Positions 13,493 to 23,658 of a stretch of DNA of 64,000 nucleotides are shown here, one piece after another. The notes beneath the pieces were generated by a model. It was not told the origin of the DNA and searched no databases. It worked only from the letters and a program-made list of their open reading frames with translations. Position 1 is the first letter of the stretch, and every line of letters begins with the position of its first letter. The DNA comes from DASVHS01 sp035468985 (GTDB lineage Bacteria; Acidobacteriota; Thermoanaerobaculia; Gp7-AA8). The stretch spans positions 157,501 through 221,500 of the forward strand of contig DATISF010000054.1 in assembly GCA_035468985.1 (NCBI GenBank). Reading direction: 5' to 3'. Position numbers and translations under genes: made by a program.

Positions 13493-14878
13493 TTGCGCAA
13501 GAGCATTCTCATCATCGTCGCCGTTCTGATCCTGGCGGCGAGCGCTACCGCTCGCGAAGTCGACATCCTGATCACGGGCGGCACGGTCATCACCATGGCC
13601 GGGCCGAACATCGAGAACGGAGCGGTGGCGATCGAAGGAACGAAGATCGCCGCCGTCGGCAAGGCCTCCGACATCGCCAAGAAGTTCACGGCCAGGACGA
13701 CGATCGACGCCAGCGGGATGGCCGTTCTCCCAGGATTCATCAACGTGCACACGCATGTTCCGATGACGCTGTTCCGCGGAATCGCCGACGACCGCGATCT
13801 GATGGACTGGCTGAACAACTACATCTTCCCGGCCGAGGCGAAGAACGTGACGCGCGAGTTCGTGAAATGGGGAACACGCCTCGGCGCGGCGGAGATGATT
13901 CGCTCCGGCACGACGACGTTCACCGACATGTATTACTTCGAGTCGGACGTCGCGCGCGAGGCAAAGGCGGCCGGCCTGCGCGCCGTCGCCGGCGAGACCA
14001 TGATCGATTTCCCCGCGCCCGACAACAAGACGTGGGAAGACACGATCGCTTACATCCGCAAGTTCGTGAAGGAGTGGAAGGGCGACCGCCTCATCACGCC
14101 GGCGCTCGCGCCGCACGCACCGTTCACCGTCTCGCAAGAGCATCTGCTGGAGGTGCGCAAGCTCGCCACTGAGCTCGGCGTGCCGATTCTGATTCACGTC
14201 TCGGAGACGAAGGACGAGCTGCGCCAGGTCGCTCAGCGCTCGAAAGGCATGACGCCCGCCCACTACCTCGACTCGCTCGGCTTCCTCGGCCACGACGTGG
14301 TCATCGCCCACGGCGTGTGGCTCACGCCCGACGAGATCATGATGCTGGCCTCGCGCAGGGTCGGCGTCGCGCACTGTCCCGAAAGCAACATGATGCTGGC
14401 CTCGGGCGTGGCCCCCATCATTCAGCTCCAGCGCGCGGGCGCGGACATCGGCCTCGGCACCGACGGACCTGCGGGATCGAACAACAACCTCGACATGGTC
14501 GAGGAGATGGCCAGCGCCGCCCGCCTGCAGAAGGTGATGCGCGGCGATCCGAAAGCCCTCAGCGCACGTGAAGTGCTCGGCTTCGCGACGATCGGCGGTG
14601 CGCGCGTGTTGAACATGGAAGACAAGATCGGATCGCTGGAAGTCGGCAAGCACGCCGACATCGCGATCATCGATCTGCAGCAGGCCAAGACCCAGCCGGT
14701 GTATTCGGTGGAGTCGGCGATCGTCTACGCGGCATCAGGCAGCTCGGTCGTGACGACGATCTGTGACGGCAGGATCCTGATGCGCAACGGCAAGGTGCTC
14801 ACCGTCGACGTTCCGGCGACCATCGCGAAAGCGAAAGAGTACCGGCAGAAAGTGCTGGCCAGCCTCAAGTCGCCGTGA
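13493..14878 (+). CDS. Exported amidohydrolase, MtaD/chlorohydrolase-like (methylthioadenosine/S-adenosylhomocysteine deaminase family)
   Basis: 461 residues from a TTG at 13493, supported by GAGGAG seven bases before. It opens with a signal peptide (MRKSILIIVAVLILAASATA), unusual for this mainly cytoplasmic family. The TIM-barrel metal ligands are present: INVHTHVPMTL, APHAPFTVS, LIHVSETKDEL, VIAHGVW and GTDGPAGSNNNLDM. NMxD and GSNNxxD patterns are those of MtaD/SAH deaminases and related aminohydrolases. It deaminates a purine or related heterocycle in the periplasm by inference. It probably forms a unit with cdd and the phosphatase downstream, a nucleoside salvage theme. Exact substrate unknown. 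Confidence 0.85.
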   Translation: MRKSILIIVAVLILAASATAREVDILITGGTVITMAGPNIENGAVAIEGTKIAAVGKASDIAKKFTARTTIDASGMAVLPGFINVHTHVPMTLFRGIADDRDLMDWLNNYIFPAEAKNVTREFVKWGTRLGAAEMIRSGTTTFTDMYYFESDVAREAKAAGLRAVAGETMIDFPAPDNKTWEDTIAYIRKFVKEWKGDRLITPALAPHAPFTVSQEHLLEVRKLATELGVPILIHVSETKDELRQVAQRSKGMTPAHYLDSLGFLGHDVVIAHGVWLTPDEIMMLASRRVGVAHCPESNMMLASGVAPIIQLQRAGADIGLGTDGPAGSNNNLDMVEEMASAARLQKVMRGDPKALSAREVLGFATIGGARVLNMEDKIGSLEVGKHADIAIIDLQQAKTQPVYSVESAIVYAASGSSVVTTICDGRILMRNGKVLTVDVPATIAKAKEYRQKVLASLKSP

Positions 14879-16521
14879 TGCGCCGCGGGTGGGTGCTGGT
14901 TGGGCTGCTCGTCGCCTGCACGAGTGCCGGGACGCGAACTATCGTTCCATCGCGCGTCGTGCTCGTCTCGTTCGACGGCCTCGGCGCCGACGAGCTGGCG
15001 AAACATTCCGACCTTCCCGCCTTCGCCAAACTCGAGCGCGAAGGGCGATTCGTCGAGCGCGTCACGCCGGTCACGCCGTGCGTCACCTCATCCGCGCACG
15101 TCGCGATCCTCACGGGCACGCCGCCGAGCGTCAACGGCATCGTGGCCAATCGCTTTCACGAGCCCGGCAAGCCGTGGACGGAGATCGCCGACGGATTCTC
15201 GGCCGACATCGACGCCGAGACGCTCGTCGAAGCGGCCCATCGCCAAGGAAAGCGGGTCGGCAGCATCGCCTTTCCGACGATCGACGCCCGGAATGTGCGG
15301 CGCTCAGCCGACTTCGGGCTCGTCTACAGCGATCCGCTCGTGCGCTCGCGCATGATCCATCTGACGCGAGCCGACTTTCACGGCTCGTACGGCGCAGTCA
15401 TGCGCGCATCGCTCGCGCCGGGAGCCGACATCGTCGCCTACGACACGACGGATGATCACGTCACGGACTACGACAAGTTCGTGATCGACACACCCGCCGG
15501 CCAGATCACTCCAAACCCATGGTTCTCGATCTCGGAGAAGAAGGCCGATGGCCTCTACGGCTCATGGTCGAAGCTGTTGCGCGCAACGCCTACGCTCGAC
15601 GACGTCACGATCTACTGGGGCGCCGTCAGCCGCACCGAGGGATACCCGGCGTCGTTCCGGCAACTGGCCGACGATCAGGTCGGCTTCTGGCCCGGGCCTC
15701 CCGACGAACGAAGCGCTCAAGACCGCATCGAAGGCGGTGACGGGATCGACCCCGAAACGTTCGCCGAACAGAATGCGCGATTCTGTCGATTCTTCGCGGA
15801 TGCGACAGCGCTGGCGATCGGGCAGATGAAGTTCGATCTGCTGCTCGTCTATGAGCCGACCGTCGACAAGGCCGAGCATCAGTTCTTCATCACGCTCGAT
15901 ACGCAGGCGCACGCGACGCCGGAGAATCGCGCCGCAGGCACGCGCGTCCGCACGCGTGCCTTCGAGGACGCCGATCGCGCGGTGCAGAGGATCGCCTCCA
16001 CGCTCGATCCCGCGCACGACACGCTGGTCGTCACCGGCGATCACGGCCTGGCACCGATCGACACCGAGGTGCATCTCAAGCGGTTGCTCACCGACTGGGG
16101 ATTCGATCGCGACTGGATTGCCATCGCCACCGGCGGCGGAGTCGCCCATCTGTACGGCAGCACGAAGACGGCTGAGCTGAAGGCCAAGCTCGAGGAGACG
16201 GGATTCATCGAGCGGATCGATCCGAAATCGCATCCGAACAGCGGCGATCTCGTGCTGTTCGCGTATCCGAACATTGCTCTCAGCCCGTTCGGCGGCGAGC
16301 CGGTGACCAACCCGCGCGGGTACGGCCAGCACGGCGGGATCGGCTCACATCACGAATTTCAGACTGTCCTGATCGCCTGGGGCGCGGGCATCGCACGCGC
16401 AACGATCCCACACATGCGGCAAACGGAAATCGCCGCGTATGTCTCGGGACTGCTCGGAATCAAAACTCCTCGAGCACTTGCGGAAAGCGCCAGCGCGCCT
16501 CGCGGATCTCTTCCTCGATGA
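14878..16521 (+). CDS. Alkaline-phosphatase-superfamily lipoprotein (nucleotide pyrophosphatase/phosphodiesterase type)
   Basis: 547 residues from ATG 14878, which shares its A with the amidohydrolase stop (TGATG); a GTG one codon earlier is also possible. The leader MRRGWVLVGLLVACTSAG ends in a lipobox LVAC, so a lipid-anchored envelope protein is predicted. SFDGLGADEL carries the first metal Asp, TPCVTSSAHVAILTG the nucleophile Thr/Ser region, and VVTGDHGLAPIDTEVHL the Asp-His pair, with GIGSHHEFQTVLIAWG holding the last His. This is the NPP/PglZ-like branch that hydrolyses phosphodiesters of nucleotides or lipids. With cdd and a deaminase upstream, periplasmic nucleotide salvage is plausible. 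The 3' end overlaps the convergent 77-residue gene by 62 bases. Confidence 0.85.
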   Translation: MRRGWVLVGLLVACTSAGTRTIVPSRVVLVSFDGLGADELAKHSDLPAFAKLEREGRFVERVTPVTPCVTSSAHVAILTGTPPSVNGIVANRFHEPGKPWTEIADGFSADIDAETLVEAAHRQGKRVGSIAFPTIDARNVRRSADFGLVYSDPLVRSRMIHLTRADFHGSYGAVMRASLAPGADIVAYDTTDDHVTDYDKFVIDTPAGQITPNPWFSISEKKADGLYGSWSKLLRATPTLDDVTIYWGAVSRTEGYPASFRQLADDQVGFWPGPPDERSAQDRIEGGDGIDPETFAEQNARFCRFFADATALAIGQMKFDLLLVYEPTVDKAEHQFFITLDTQAHATPENRAAGTRVRTRAFEDADRAVQRIASTLDPAHDTLVVTGDHGLAPIDTEVHLKRLLTDWGFDRDWIAIATGGGVAHLYGSTKTAELKAKLEETGFIERIDPKSHPNSGDLVLFAYPNIALSPFGGEPVTNPRGYGQHGGIGSHHEFQTVLIAWGAGIARATIPHMRQTEIAAYVSGLLGIKTPRALAESASAPRGSLPR

Positions 16522-16667
16522 TCTCGCGCTCCGGCGCGTCCGCGAGCTGCGGCACGTCCCAGTTCGCGAGCCACATCGGACTGACATAAGGCAGCACGGC
16601 GATGTGCTCGATGCGATACGGCAGATTGCGCGCCGCGAACCGCTCGTTCAGAAACGCGACGACGTCC

Positions 16668-16693
<26 letters not shown>
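16460..16693 (-). CDS. Small protein of unknown function
   Basis: 77 residues, MTDRIPTSRDVVAFLNERF ..., acidic in the second half (EREIIEEEIREARW), no signal peptide or membrane segment, likely cytoplasmic. Its start overlaps the end of the sigma-54 regulator gene by 26 bases, so it would be translated from the same message. Its last 62 bases overlap the convergent phosphatase gene. I recognise no family. Reality is supported by a good start, position and balanced composition, but conservation is unknown. Confidence 0.5.
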
Positions 16694-18056
<1,363 letters not shown>

Positions 18057-18066
18057 ACGGGCTGTC

Positions 18067-19467
18067 TCATAGCCCGAAGTACGTGCGAATGCGCGTCAGC
18101 AGCGTCATCTCTTCCTCTTCCGGTGACGCGGCCTGCAGCTCGTGGAGGCGCATGCGGCGCTCGGTCACCTTCGACGAAATGACCCGCGACAGCTCCGGAT
18201 GATCGCGAAGGACCGGTTGCAGCGCGTCCTTCGAGATCTCGATCGCCGTCACATCCGTCACTGCGACCACATCTGCGGTGCGCGCCTCGCCTGTGAGGAG
18301 AGCCATCTCGCCGAACACGGCGCCCGGGCCGAGCTGTGCGACTTCATGACGACCGGCCTGCGAGTCGTCGGGGATGCGCACGGACACTGTGCCCTCGTGA
18401 ACGATGAACATCGAATCGCCGACGGCTCCGAGGCGGAGGATCGTCTCGCCGCGCGAGTAGTAGCGAACGCGGGCGGCCGTGACGAGCGCGTCATGCGTGG
18501 CTTCGGCGAGCGGTTCGAGGATGTCGACTTCCTGCAGGCGCTCGCGCACGTCCTCCACGCCAACCTGATGATCCTCGTGCTTCGGCGGCTCGTACGCCTG
18601 GAAGGCGCGGATGGGAAACGGGATGGAGATGTTGTTGCGCTTCAGGGCGTACCAGATGGCCTTGCGCACGTCCGCATCGATCCGGTCCCGCGCCGAGTAG
18701 TCGCGCGTGTAGTACTTGATGTCGTACGAGACCGACGAATCGCCGAACGCCGCCACGCGCGCGAAGCAGGGAATCTCGCGCGAAACGCCGTCGACGTGTC
18801 CGGCGGCCTGCGTCAACACGCTGATCACCGTCGCTGGCGGGACGTTGTAATCGATTCCCACCGAGAGGATGCGTCCATTCAAGCGATCCCGTGGAAAAAC
18901 CTCGAGGCGCTCCCGCGCCAGTACCGAGTTCGGCAGATGGACGAAGTTGTTGTTGAACGTCCGGATGCGCGTGGCCCTCCACGTGATGCCTTCGACGACA
19001 CCGATCGCATCGCCCGACTTCAGCACGTCGCCGATCTCGAAGCTGTCGCCGAGGTGGAGAGCGATTCCGGAAAAGAGATTGCCGAGCGTCTCCTGCAGGG
19101 CGAGGCCGACGATCGCCGCCACGACCGTTCCCGCTGCAAGCCATTTCGTGATCGAAAAATCGAGCGCCTTCCACGTGGCCCATGAGAAGAGGAGGAAGTA
19201 GAGCCCGAGCGCGACGACGTCGCGGAGCAGCCGCGGCGCCGACATCTTCCGCCGCTGCGACAGCATCAGATCGAAAACGACGCTGTCGAACAACCGCACG
19301 ACCATGAAGATCAGCGGGACGTACGCGGCGAACAGCAGTCCGTGAAAATCCTTGCCCAGGACGTCTTCCCAGCTGCGATCGAGGTGCTGGAGGGCGAAGT
19401 AATAGACGACGAACAGCGCCGAGCTCAGGAGAAGCGGCAGGATGATCCGCGAGCGGGCCTCGTTCAC
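18067..19467 (-). CDS. MscS-family mechanosensitive channel with C-terminal cyclic-nucleotide-binding domain
   Basis: 466 residues, GTG start overlapping the stop of the small upstream membrane protein (GTGA). Four hydrophobic helices lie in residues 1-150; the last, AAGTVVAAIVGLALQETLGNLFSG, is the MscS TM3 pore signature. A beta domain follows (FEIGDVLKSGDAIGVVEGITWRATRIRTFNNNFVHLPN). Residues from about 320 form a cNMP-binding fold (YYSRGETILRLGAVGDSMFIVHEGTVSV ... PGAVFGEMALLTGEARTADVVA), like the bacterial bCNG subgroup. Such channels respond to cyclic nucleotides more than tension in characterised cases. Inner membrane. The upstream gene and sigma-54 regulator suggest osmotic or second-messenger signalling, an inference. 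Confidence 0.93.
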   Translation of the reverse strand: MNEARSRIILPLLLSSALFVVYYFALQHLDRSWEDVLGKDFHGLLFAAYVPLIFMVVRLFDSVVFDLMLSQRRKMSAPRLLRDVVALGLYFLLFSWATWKALDFSITKWLAAGTVVAAIVGLALQETLGNLFSGIALHLGDSFEIGDVLKSGDAIGVVEGITWRATRIRTFNNNFVHLPNSVLARERLEVFPRDRLNGRILSVGIDYNVPPATVISVLTQAAGHVDGVSREIPCFARVAAFGDSSVSYDIKYYTRDYSARDRIDADVRKAIWYALKRNNISIPFPIRAFQAYEPPKHEDHQVGVEDVRERLQEVDILEPLAEATHDALVTAARVRYYSRGETILRLGAVGDSMFIVHEGTVSVRIPDDSQAGRHEVAQLGPGAVFGEMALLTGEARTADVVAVTDVTAIEISKDALQPVLRDHPELSRVISSKVTERRMRLHELQAASPEEEEMTLLTRIRTYFGL

Positions 19468-19706
19468 CGCGGCACCCCTCCCCGGCGGTTGCGCGTGATC
19501 AGCACGATGTCCTTCACACCGATCAGGATGTGCACCACTCCGACGCCCGAGATGAAACCCCGCACGAAGGGATTATCAGCCCAGATCCCGATCGCTACGT
19601 GACTGTGGAGCAGGGGGTTGAGGGTCCAGATCCGCGTCCACGGCACGATCGTGAAAAACAGACCGGCCTCGAGGCAGTAGAAAGCGAAGAGGAGTGGGAC
19701 CGACAC
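19464..19706 (-). CDS. Small two-helix membrane protein preceding the channel
   Basis: 80 residues from a GTG at 19706 (VSVPLLFAFYCLEAGLFF...). The open frame runs further upstream but that part crosses a terminator and is antisense to nothing plausible. Two hydrophobic segments: PLLFAFYCLEAGLFFTIVPW and RGFISGVGVVHILIGVKDIVL, with WTRIWTLNPLLHSHVAIGIW between. The stop overlaps the channel start (GTGA), so it is co-translated and may be an accessory subunit. TACAAT at 19714-19719 (minus) lies seven bases before the GTG and would give a leaderless start. Family not recognised. Confidence 0.6.
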   Translation of the reverse strand: MSVPLLFAFYCLEAGLFFTIVPWTRIWTLNPLLHSHVAIGIWADNPFVRGFISGVGVVHILIGVKDIVLITRNRRGGVPR

Positions 19707-19720
19707 GCGCGAGATTGTAG

Positions 19721-19757
19721 AAGAATAAAAGAAAGGGGCCTCCAACGGGAGGCCCCT
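19721..19757 (-). terminator. Intrinsic terminator of the 148-residue exported protein gene
   Basis: Perfect nine-base stem GGGGCCTCC / GGAGGCCCC (19735-19743 with 19748-19756) and, read on the minus strand, a following T-rich tract (TTTCTTTTATTC). It separates the exported-protein gene from the small membrane protein and channel genes. Confidence 0.85.
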
Positions 19758-19779
19758 CTTCTCATCCACTCGGCTGGAA

Positions 19780-20226
19780 TCAAGGATTGGCTTCACGCCA
19801 GGCCCGGATGAACCGGGCCGCGGCCTGGTCCGAGAAGGACGGACTGTCGAATCCCTCGTGAATGACCATTTCGTTTCCGTTGCGGAGCCGGACGACGGCA
19901 GATGAACGCGACACGGGGTCACTGAACGTACTGTATGACGTCCGCAGCTGCGGCGTCGGAACAGCCTGCTCTTCGACGCGACCTCCGACGCTGACCAGGA
20001 CGGTCTGATCGCCGGCAGGCGCGGCGGCGGAACGTCCGCCCGAGACAAAGCCGGCAAAGCGGAGATCGAGCACAGCGTCCGCGGCCGACGAGCGCGACAC
20101 GACCCGGACCTGCGGCAATTCTTTCTTCAACGCCGAGGCCATGTCGTGTTTCGCGCGAGCATCGGCGTCGATGTAAACGGTGTGGATGCCGGTGAGGAGA
20201 GCCAGAGCTGCAATCACCGCATGCAT
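19780..20226 (-). CDS. Exported protein of unknown function
   Basis: 148 residues from ATG 20226, chosen because GGGAGG lies seven or eight bases upstream; a GTG one codon earlier is weaker. A signal-like N-terminus (MHAVIAALALLTGIHTVYID) may be cleaved or kept. The body has LKKELPQVRVVSRSSAADAVLDLRFAGF and GDQTVLVSVGGRV, a pattern seen in small periplasmic alpha/beta proteins that assemble into surface appendages or lipoproteins, but no family is recognised. It lies 12 bases after the FecR-type protein gene and ends at a terminator, so the two are one transcription unit and probably one function. Confidence 0.6.
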   Translation of the reverse strand: MHAVIAALALLTGIHTVYIDADARAKHDMASALKKELPQVRVVSRSSAADAVLDLRFAGFVSGGRSAAAPAGDQTVLVSVGGRVEEQAVPTPQLRTSYSTFSDPVSRSSAVVRLRNGNEMVIHEGFDSPSFSDQAAARFIRAWREANP

Positions 20227-20238
20227 CACTTCACCTCC

Positions 20239-22350
20239 CTAGCCTTTGTTGCGCTCGATCTTGCCGCCACCACTGCTTGAGCCGCCGCTGTCCTTGCTGC
20301 CGCCACTGTCCTTGCTGCCACCGCTGTCATGATGCTGCGGCGGAGGTGACGACTCGCGCGCGGGCGGACGCGATTCCGTCGCGCGCGGCGGTGGAGTGGA
20401 CTGGCGTCCGCTGTCGCCACCACGGTAGATCCGGGCACCACCGATGCCCTCGATCACACGCCGCGGAACGTCGCTTGGGCGATCACGATCAACGGCGCGC
20501 GTACGCGACGGCCGGTCGGGCTGCTCGGCCGGCGCCGGAGCACCCTGCGGTGTGCCGGGCTGCTCGTGCATCACGCGGCCTCTCCACTCGTCGGGCGTCA
20601 CGCCCGGCGGAGGATTGGTCGACCGGCGGTCCTGCGTCTCGGGAGGAGCCGCCGGCACCGGCGGGTTCACCCGGCCACCGCGCCAGTTGTTGTCGGGCGC
20701 GTTCGTGCGATCGGGATTCTTCGGCGTCTCATTGCCCCGGTTGATCCGGCCACCGCTGTCGCGCGGAACCGTGGCAGGAGCTCCCGTGCTCGGAGCGGCC
20801 GGAGTGGGATCGCGGCGAATCCGTCCCTCGTCGATCGGAGCGACGCTGCCGCGGCCGATCGGGGCCACGCTGCCGCCGCCAATCGGAGCAACGCTACCGC
20901 CGCCGATCGGGGCCACGCTGCCGCCACCACCGGAGATGCGAGACGGCTGCGCGCCGTCAGACGGACGCGTACGGATGATGCGGTCGCGGACCGTCGACGG
21001 CAGTTCCGGATCGCGACGGAAGAACGGCGTCATGTCGGGCGCCGAGGCGCCGCCACCGGTTCCGCCACCTCCGGTCAGACCGCGACGGTAGATCGTGTTC
21101 ACGGCCGCGGCCGGATCTCTCAGGTCATTCTTCGTGAAACGAGCCGGGGTGCCGGCGATGGTCGCGAATCCGCCACCGGGCTCGCGAATCAGACGGCCAC
21201 GGACGATGTCGGTCGACACCGCAGCGCGATCGACACGGTTCGACAGGATCGTGTTCGCGTCGATGAACGTCCACGGGCGCAGGTCGACGTCGTGCACGCG
21301 CACGCGGCCGTAGAAGCCGAATCCGAAGTCGATTCCCGCGCGCGAGTACGGGCGATACGCCCAGTCGTAATACGGTCTGTAGCAGTCATACCAGCCGGCC
21401 GGCGCCCAGCCGATGTAGCCGGGGCTGTACCACCAGTAGACCCATGCCGGCGCATAGGCCGCTCCAGGCATCCAGAACCAGCCGTAGACGGGGTCCCAGG
21501 CCCATCGGCCGTAGTGGTACGGCACCCAGCCCCACGGCTCGTAGGAGACCCACGTCAGGCATCCGCCGCGGCTGTAGGTCCACTGCCCGTAGTAGTACGG
21601 ACGCCAGCCGACGGCCACAAACGGCCGCCAGCCCCACCCGAAGCCGGAGATGAAGGTCCAGGAACCGCTGCGGGAAAGGTCTTCGTCGGAGTAGGCCAGC
21701 GACGAGTCGAGGTAGCGGCTGGAGGCCGCGCCATACCGCTCGGCGCGTTTCTGGAACCAGGTTTCGAAATCGTCTGGGTATTCACTGCTGACCAGACCGT
21801 ACAACCCGCGATCGTCGACGTCGGCCGATTCACCGTTCCGCACGCGCGACGTGCGCGTGGGCGTGCGCACTTCGATCGAACCCTGGAAGACGGACACGTG
21901 ATCGCGTCCGCGCGAGTCGGAATCAACGGAGAACGATGCTTCCTGTCCGGCGAAGTAGCTCGCGCTCGGCGTGTCGAGGCGGAACGACTCGCGCGCATCC
22001 CCGCTCCGGTAAACGGCGACTTTGCCGTACCGCAGTTCGGCGATCGTGTCGTTGGACTCGCTGTCATAGCTGTCGAGAACGGAGCGCAGGCGGATGGCCG
22101 TGGCGCGGTCGATGCCGAGGATGTTGCCGTCCGCCAGACGCACTTCGGCGCGGCCGCGACGGTTGGTGATCACCTCATCGCCCGGAAAGACAGGAAGATT
22201 GACGCGGGCGTCGATCTCGCGGCCGTCGTCGCCCTGCCGGACGACCGTGCCGCCGTCGTCGTACGAGATGTACGACTCATTTTTTCCGCGCGCCTGCAGC
22301 GGAAGCGCAATCACGGTTGCGAGGAAGGAAAGCAGAACCAGTTTTCTCAT
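20239..22350 (-). CDS. Exported FecR-domain protein with YXWV-type aromatic repeats and low-complexity tail
   Basis: 703 residues from ATG 22350 (MRKLVLLSFLATVIALPLQA, signal peptide). Residues about 25-190 form a FecR-like domain (NLPVFPGDEVITNRRGRAEVRLADG ... RLDTPSASYFA). Residues 215-340 are extremely rich in Trp, Tyr, Gly and Pro in repeated WGWxPYxYGxW units (WGWRPFVAVGWRPYYYGQW, WGWVPYHYGRWAWDP), as in DUF6600-type proteins of Acidobacteriota and relatives. The rest is Gly/Pro/Arg-rich with tandem SVAPIGGG units and a KDSGGS tail. It is probably a periplasmic or surface protein; the aromatic part may bind cell wall or glycan, an inference. No sigma/anti-sigma partner is next to it. Confidence 0.85.
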   Translation of the reverse strand: MRKLVLLSFLATVIALPLQARGKNESYISYDDGGTVVRQGDDGREIDARVNLPVFPGDEVITNRRGRAEVRLADGNILGIDRATAIRLRSVLDSYDSESNDTIAELRYGKVAVYRSGDARESFRLDTPSASYFAGQEASFSVDSDSRGRDHVSVFQGSIEVRTPTRTSRVRNGESADVDDRGLYGLVSSEYPDDFETWFQKRAERYGAASSRYLDSSLAYSDEDLSRSGSWTFISGFGWGWRPFVAVGWRPYYYGQWTYSRGGCLTWVSYEPWGWVPYHYGRWAWDPVYGWFWMPGAAYAPAWVYWWYSPGYIGWAPAGWYDCYRPYYDWAYRPYSRAGIDFGFGFYGRVRVHDVDLRPWTFIDANTILSNRVDRAAVSTDIVRGRLIREPGGGFATIAGTPARFTKNDLRDPAAAVNTIYRRGLTGGGGTGGGASAPDMTPFFRRDPELPSTVRDRIIRTRPSDGAQPSRISGGGGSVAPIGGGSVAPIGGGSVAPIGRGSVAPIDEGRIRRDPTPAAPSTGAPATVPRDSGGRINRGNETPKNPDRTNAPDNNWRGGRVNPPVPAAPPETQDRRSTNPPPGVTPDEWRGRVMHEQPGTPQGAPAPAEQPDRPSRTRAVDRDRPSDVPRRVIEGIGGARIYRGGDSGRQSTPPPRATESRPPARESSPPPQHHDSGGSKDSGGSKDSGGSSSGGGKIERNKG

Positions 22351-22494
22351 CGGAGCCTCTCCTGCTGAGCCCTCCCGGTGCGGGGGACATGCCACGAACG
22401 GATGAGTATTTCACCTGCAGAATCAGGTATTTGCGCCATATCAAGGTGTCCCGGCGTCCACTTCTGGGGAAAGTCGTCCTCGCAAGGGGGCAAG

Positions 22495-23658
22495 TTACTG
22501 CGGTCGTCCCTGCAGGTGCATGTCCTCGGCTGGGCGCTGCACGATCGCACCGTCCTCCCAGATGATGTCGCCGCCGCCCGGATCGAGCATGCCGCGCGGC
22601 GCGACTGACAGATCGGTGCTTTGCGGGGTGAGGTTGCGATCGGAACCCGCCGAGATCACGCGTACCTGCCAGCCATGGTGCACGTACACCAATGCCGTGC
22701 CCCAGCCATCGGTCGGCATGCTGGTGAGGTATCTGGGAACGATGAACCTCTGAAGCGCGTAGATGTCGTTCGCGTCGGGGAGCTCGCCGTAGTCTTCCGC
22801 GTAGGCGAACACCGCCCATCCGACCGAGCTGACCGCGAGGAGGGTTGCGTCGAGGGGATCAAGCCGCTCCTGCAGCCCGTAAACGCCGGACGCGAGCGGC
22901 GGCCGCGTCGCAAACTGCGCGCGGAGCGCTCTTGTCTCCGAATCGGAATCGATGGAGCGATCGACCGCCAGCGCGTTCTTCAGCAACGCGAGCGAGGTAT
23001 CCGGATCGCGATCGGAGACGCTGCTGGCCCGGTCGCGCATCGCCGCGGCGATGAGACGCGATGCGTCCGGATCGATCTTCATCGCCGTTCCGGCGAGCGA
23101 ATTCGCGAATCCCGGATCCAGCGTCCGATCGCTGTCGCGAATCGCCGACTCGACGAATGAAATCGCCTTGCGGCGGCAGTGCGTGTCGAGTGCGGCGGTG
23201 CCCGCGACCACGTCGTGAACATCGTCGCCGCCCTGCACGAGGAGTCGCCTGGCGATGGTCAGCCCCTCGATACAAGCCGGTTGCGCGAGATCGGTGTCGA
23301 GCTGCACCGCGCGCCGCAGACAATTGACGCCCATCGCCGGATCACCTTGCGCAGTGCGCGAGCCGGCGGTCCGCCAGTAAACCTCGGCGACCCGTTTCCT
23401 GTAATCGGGCGACGCCTGCACCACTCCGAACTCCTTCGCCGCATCTTCCGGATGGTTGCGGAGAAGACGCACCTTGCCGAGGAGGAAGTGCGCTTCGAGA
23501 TTCGTCGGATGTTCCGTCAGCTCCGCGACCAGAACGCGATCGGCCTCGGCCAGCTCACCGCGATCGATGAGCCGTTCCGCGCGGCCGGTGGCGTGGTCAC
23601 AGCCTGTCGCCAGAATCACAAGCAGCGATATCATCAGACCGAATCGGTTCCCGATCAT
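22495..23658 (-). CDS. TPR-type lipoprotein with C-terminal pseudopilin-G-like domain
   Basis: 387 residues from ATG 23658, preceded by GGAG at eight bases; two earlier ATGs exist. MIGNRFGLMISLLVILATGC ends in a lipobox (LATGC). Residues about 25-110 have TPR-like helices (LIDRGELAEADRVLVAELTEHPTNLEAHFLLGKVRLLRNHPEDAAKEFG is one such stretch). The last 120 residues (YAEDYGELPDANDIYALQRF ... PTDGWGTALVYVHHGWQVRVISAGSDR) match the layout of the major pseudopilin/T2SS-G C-terminal domain, including the TDGWGTxLVY and SAGxD landmarks, though here without a prepilin leader. Function unknown; a structural or assembly role at the envelope is inferred. The start codon shares CATG with the divergent gene. 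Confidence 0.7.
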   Translation of the reverse strand: MIGNRFGLMISLLVILATGCDHATGRAERLIDRGELAEADRVLVAELTEHPTNLEAHFLLGKVRLLRNHPEDAAKEFGVVQASPDYRKRVAEVYWRTAGSRTAQGDPAMGVNCLRRAVQLDTDLAQPACIEGLTIARRLLVQGGDDVHDVVAGTAALDTHCRRKAISFVESAIRDSDRTLDPGFANSLAGTAMKIDPDASRLIAAAMRDRASSVSDRDPDTSLALLKNALAVDRSIDSDSETRALRAQFATRPPLASGVYGLQERLDPLDATLLAVSSVGWAVFAYAEDYGELPDANDIYALQRFIVPRYLTSMPTDGWGTALVYVHHGWQVRVISAGSDRNLTPQSTDLSVAPRGMLDPGGGDIIWEDGAIVQRPAEDMHLQGRPQ

